From the NCBI GenBank assembly GCA_964057225.1, contig OZ059898.1, positions 10,416,001-10,480,000 of the forward strand: a stretch of DNA of 64,000 nucleotides, given 5' to 3'. This document shows positions 60,249 through 64,000 of the stretch, one piece after another (the stretch's first letter is position 1; each line of letters begins with the position of its first letter). The notes beneath the pieces were generated by a model. That model was not told the origin of the DNA. It made no database searches and saw only the letters and a program-made list of their open reading frames with translations. The position numbers were made by a program, and so were the translations under genes. This DNA comes from Auanema rhodensis. Taxonomy: Eukaryota > Nematoda > Chromadorea > Rhabditida > Rhabditidae.

Positions 60249-60319
60249 TGCATCGGCCGGGAATCGAACCCGGGTCGCCCGCGTGGCAGGCGAGCATTCT
60301 ACCACTGAACCACCGATGC
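60249..60319 (-). tRNA. tRNA-Gly(GCC), copy 13
   Basis: Body identical to copy 1. Gene and about 1.1 kb of flank repeat copy 12 with few changes, so the two arose by tandem duplication. Confidence 0.97.
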
Positions 60320-61463
60320 TTCTAAAATGTTAGATTGTTTCCGAAAAATTATGAAAAGTCAAGTTCTACTGATTTGAAGAGAATTGTAAGTTTTTGAAAA
60401 TAATTAAAAATTAGTTCTCTCTACTATTAACTGATTGTCGGCTAAAATATGGTAACAGTTTTTATAAAAAATTTCCATGATTAGGATTAAACAAAGAAAA
60501 AAATCAAAGAGAAACACTTCTTGTTTACTTACTTGATTATACTACTTGAAATACGAAAAAAAGTAAAGAACAATTGAGAAAGCGACATAAACAGTTGAAC
60601 GATTTGAAGAGAATTGTAAGTTTAAGAAAAGAATTAAAGTTTAGCTTTGTCTACTATTAACTGATTATCGGCTGAAATATGGTGACAGTTTTTTATTAAA
60701 AGTTTCCATGATTAAGATTAAACAAAGAAGAAAAAATCAAAGAGAGACACTTCTTGTTTACTTATTTGAATATAATACTTGAAATTCCAAAAACAGTAGA
60801 ATAAAATAGAGAAAGCGACGAAAAAAGTTGAACGATTTGAAGAGAATTGTAAGTTTTAGAAAAGAATTAAAGTTCAGCTATCTCTACTATTAACTGATTA
60901 TCGGCTAAAATAAGATAACAGTTTTTATTAAAAGTTTTCATGATTAGGAATAAACAAAAAAAAGAATCAAAAAGAAACACTTCTTGTTTACGTATTTGAT
61001 TATAATACTTGAAATTCCAAAAACAGTAGAATAAAATAGAGAAAGCGACGAAAAAAGTTGAACGATTTGAAGAGAATTGTAAGTTTTAGAAAAGAATTAA
61101 AGTTCAGCTATCTCTACTATTAACTGATTATCGGCTAAAATAAGGTAACAGTTTTTATTAAAGCGAGTAAAACTGTTGAACGATTTGAAGACAATTGTAA
61201 GTTGAAGAAAAAAATTAAAGTTTAGCTCTCTCTACTATTTAATGATTGTCGGCTAAAATATGGTAACAGTTTTTATTAAAAGTTTCCATGATTAAGATTA
61301 AACAAAGAAAAAAAAATCAAAGAGAAACACTTCTTGTTTACTAATTTGATTATAACACTTGAAAATCCAACAAAAGTAAAATAAAACTGTAAAAGCGAGT
61401 AAAACTGTTGAAATAAAACAGTTTTCATTAAATATAAATGATATTTTTTTATAAAAGTGAAGT

Positions 61464-61534
61464 TGCATCGGCCGGGAATCGAACCCGGGTCGCCCGCGTG
61501 GCAGGCGAGCATTCTACCACTGAACCACCGATGC
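61464..61534 (-). tRNA. tRNA-Gly(GCC), copy 14
   Basis: Body identical to copy 1. The left flank has the AAAACTGTTGAAATAAAACAGTTTT hairpin form seen also near copies 3 and 7. Confidence 0.97.
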
Positions 61535-62817
61535 TTCGAAAATGTTAGATTGTTTCCGAAAAATTATGAAAAGTCAAGTTCTACTGATTTGAAGAGAATT
61601 GTAAGTTTTAGAAAAGAATTAAAGTTCAGCTATCTCTACTATTAACTGATTATCGGCTAAAATAAGGTAACAGTTTTTATTGAAAATTTCCATGATTAAG
61701 ATTAAACAAAGAAAAAAAATCAAAGAGAAACCCTTCTTGTTTACTTATTTGATTATAATACTTGAATTCAAAAAAAAGTAAAAAACAATTGAGAAAGCGA
61801 CATAAACAGTTGAACGATTTGAAGAGAATTGTAAGTTTTAGAAAATAATTAAAAATTAGTTCTCTCTACTATTAACTGATTGTCGGCTAAAATATGGTAA
61901 CAGTTTTTATAAAAACACAATAAGGTAACAGTTTTTATTGAAAGTTTCCATGATTAAGATTAAACAAAAAAAAAAGGATCAAAAAGAAACACTTCTTGTT
62001 TACTTACTTGATTATAATACTTGAAATTCCAGAAACAGTAGAATAAAATAGAGAAAGCGACAAAAACAGTTGAACGATTTGAAGACAATTGTAAGTTTTA
62101 GAAAATAATTAAAAATTAGTTCTCTCTACTATTAACTGATTGTCGGCTAAAATATGGTAACAGTTTTTATAAAAAGGTTCTATGATTAGGATTAAACAAA
62201 AAAAAGAATCAAAAAGAAACACTTCTTGTTTACTTACTTGATTATAATACTTGAAATTCAAAAAAAAGTAAAAAACAATTGAGAAAGCGACATAAACAGT
62301 TGAACGATTTGAAGAGAATTGTAAGTTTTAGAAAAGAATTAAAGTTCAGCTATCTCTACTTTTAACTGATTAACGGCTAAAATAAGGTAACAGTTTTTAT
62401 TGAAAATTTCCGTGATTAAGGTTAAACAAAGAAAAAAAAACAAAGAGAAACACTTCTTGTTTACTTATTTGATTATAACACTTGAAATTCCAACAAAAGT
62501 AAAGTAAAACTGTTAAAGCGAGTAAAACTGTTGAACGATTTGAAGACAATTGTAAGTTGAAGAAAAAAATTAAAGTTTAGCTCTCTCTACTATTAACTGA
62601 ATGTCGGCTGAAATATAGTAACAGTTTTTATTAAAAGTTTCCATGATTAAGATTAAACAAAGAAAAAAAATCAAAAAGAAACACTTCTTGTTTACTTACT
62701 TGATTATAATACTTGAAATTGAAAAAAAAGTAAAAAACAATTGAGAAAGCGGGTAAAACTGTTGAACTAAAACAGTCTTTATAAAATATAAATGATATTT
62801 TTTTATAAAAGTGAAGT

Positions 62818-62888
62818 TGCATCGGCCGGGAATCGAACCCGGGTCGCCCGCGTGGCAGGCGAGCATTCTACCACTGAACCACCGATGC
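62818..62888 (-). tRNA. tRNA-Gly(GCC), copy 15
   Basis: Body identical to copy 1 with an intact T stem, although its flanks belong to the same type as the mutant copies 9 and 10. This copy therefore shows the ancestral state. Confidence 0.97.
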
Positions 62889-64000
62889 TTCGAAAATGTT
62901 AGATTGTTTCCGAAAAATTATGAAAAGTCAAGTTCTACTGATTTGAAGAGAATTGTAAGTTTTAGAAAATAATTAAAAATTAGTTCTCTCTACTATTAAC
63001 TGATTGTCGGCTAAAATATGGTAACAGTTTTTATAAAAACACAATAAGGTAACAGTTTTTATTGAAAGTTTCCATGATTAAGATTAAACAAAAAAAAAAG
63101 GATCAAAAAGAAACACTTCTTGTTTACTTACTTGATTATAATACTTGAAATTCCAAAAACAGTAGAATAAAATAGAGAAAGCGACAAAAACAGTTGAACG
63201 ATTTGAAGACAATTGTAAGTTTTAAAAAATAATCAAAAAATAGTTCTCTCTACTATTAACTGATTGTCGGCTAAAATATGGTAACAGTTTTTATTGAAAA
63301 TTTCCGTGATTAAGATTAAACAAAGAGAGAAAAATCAAAGAGAAACACTTCTTGTTTACTTATTTGATTATAACACTTGAAATTCCAACAAAAGTAAAGT
63401 AAAACTGTTAAAGCGAGTAAAACTGTTGAACGATTTGAAGACAATTGTAAGTTTTAAAAAATAATTAAAAAATAGTTCTCTCTACTATTAACTGATTGTC
63501 GGCTAAAATATGGTAACAGTTTTTATTGAAAATTTCCGTGATTAAGATTAAACAAAGAGAGAAAAATCAAAGAGAAACACTTCTTGTTTACTTACTTGAT
63601 TATAATACTTGAAATTCCAGAAACAGTAGAATAAAATAGAGAAAGCGACAAAAACAGTTGAACGATTTGAAGACAATTGTAAGTTTTAGAAAATAATTAA
63701 AAATTAGTTCTCTCTACTATTAACTGATTGTCGGCTAAAATATGGTAACAGTTTTTATAAAAAGGTTCTATGATTAGGATTAAACAAAAAAAAGAATCAA
63801 AAAGAAACACTTCTTCTTTACTTACTTGATTATAATACTTAAAATTCAAAAAAAAGTAAAAAACAATTGAGAAAGCGACATAAACAGTTGAACGATTTAA
63901 AGAGAATTGTAAGTTTTAGAAAAGAATTAAAGTTCAGCTATCTCTACTTTTAACTGATTAACGGCTAAAATAAGGTAACAGTTTTTATTGAAAATTTCCG

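Larger units (their letters stand above)
57991..64000. repeat. tRNA-Gly satellite array, right block
   Basis: Same ~231-bp monomers and tRNA cassettes as in the left block, with five tRNA genes at spacings of 1,096, 1,097, 1,215 and 1,354 bp. The end of the block (about 61680-63290) resembles the sequence around 12-13.6 kb, including the ACACAATAAGG rearranged monomer. From 63230 onward short duplicated monomers with AAAGAGAGAAAAATC occur. No protein gene is supported. Confidence 0.92.

Overview
This window looks like AT-rich repetitive DNA from an animal nuclear genome, most likely a nematode. The grounds are 15 eukaryotic tRNA-Gly(GCC) genes with internal A and B boxes and Pol III T-run terminators, two env-bearing LTR retroelements (the left one with a phlebovirus-G2-like envelope protein of the kind known in nematode BEL/Pao elements), and a short AT-rich intron ending in TTTTAG. 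No single-copy host gene was recognised. The species cannot be fixed from the sequence.

Layout. 1-1883: the 3' end of a plus-strand BEL/Pao-like retroelement (end of an envelope-like ORF, a small zinc-finger ORF, and a 349-bp 3' LTR) inserted in a satellite. 1884-14965: a satellite of about 231-bp monomers, some carrying a ~172-bp cassette with a minus-strand tRNA-Gly(GCC) gene (nine genes). 14966 to about 44690: a tandem array of 24 units, mostly 1,244 bp and nearly identical, each a 472-bp fragment of a retrotransposon 3' end (LTR, polypurine tract, 106 bp of internal sequence) fused to ~772 bp of satellite without a tRNA gene. 44690-46410: a second copy of the satellite block at 13245-14965, with one tRNA gene. 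46411-57986: a complete minus-strand Ty3/Gypsy-like element of 11,576 bp with 366-bp LTRs that look identical, a CGGG target duplication, a tRNA-Gln primer site and a polypurine tract. 57987-64000: more tRNA-Gly satellite with five tRNA genes.

The complete element is the most interesting object. One uninterrupted frame encodes, in order, a Ser/Thr/Lys-rich extension without any Met, a Gag with an Asn/Arg/Gly-rich tail in place of a CCHC knuckle, a ~1,000-residue glycoprotein-like block (signal-like segment, sequons, Thr-rich stalk, RKQR site, transmembrane helix), then protease, RT, RNase H and integrase. An envelope-like block between Gag and protease is not the usual gag-pol-env order. The 1.9-kb leader also holds a convincing two-exon gene on the opposite strand with its own poly(A) signal.

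History inferred from the junctions: the Gypsy-like element inserted 69 bp past the 3' end of a tRNA-Gly gene. Its 3' end plus flanking satellite was then duplicated with truncation at the equivalent of position 46882, and the truncated junction was amplified into the array. The block shared by the two array edges (offset 31,445 bp) records this event.
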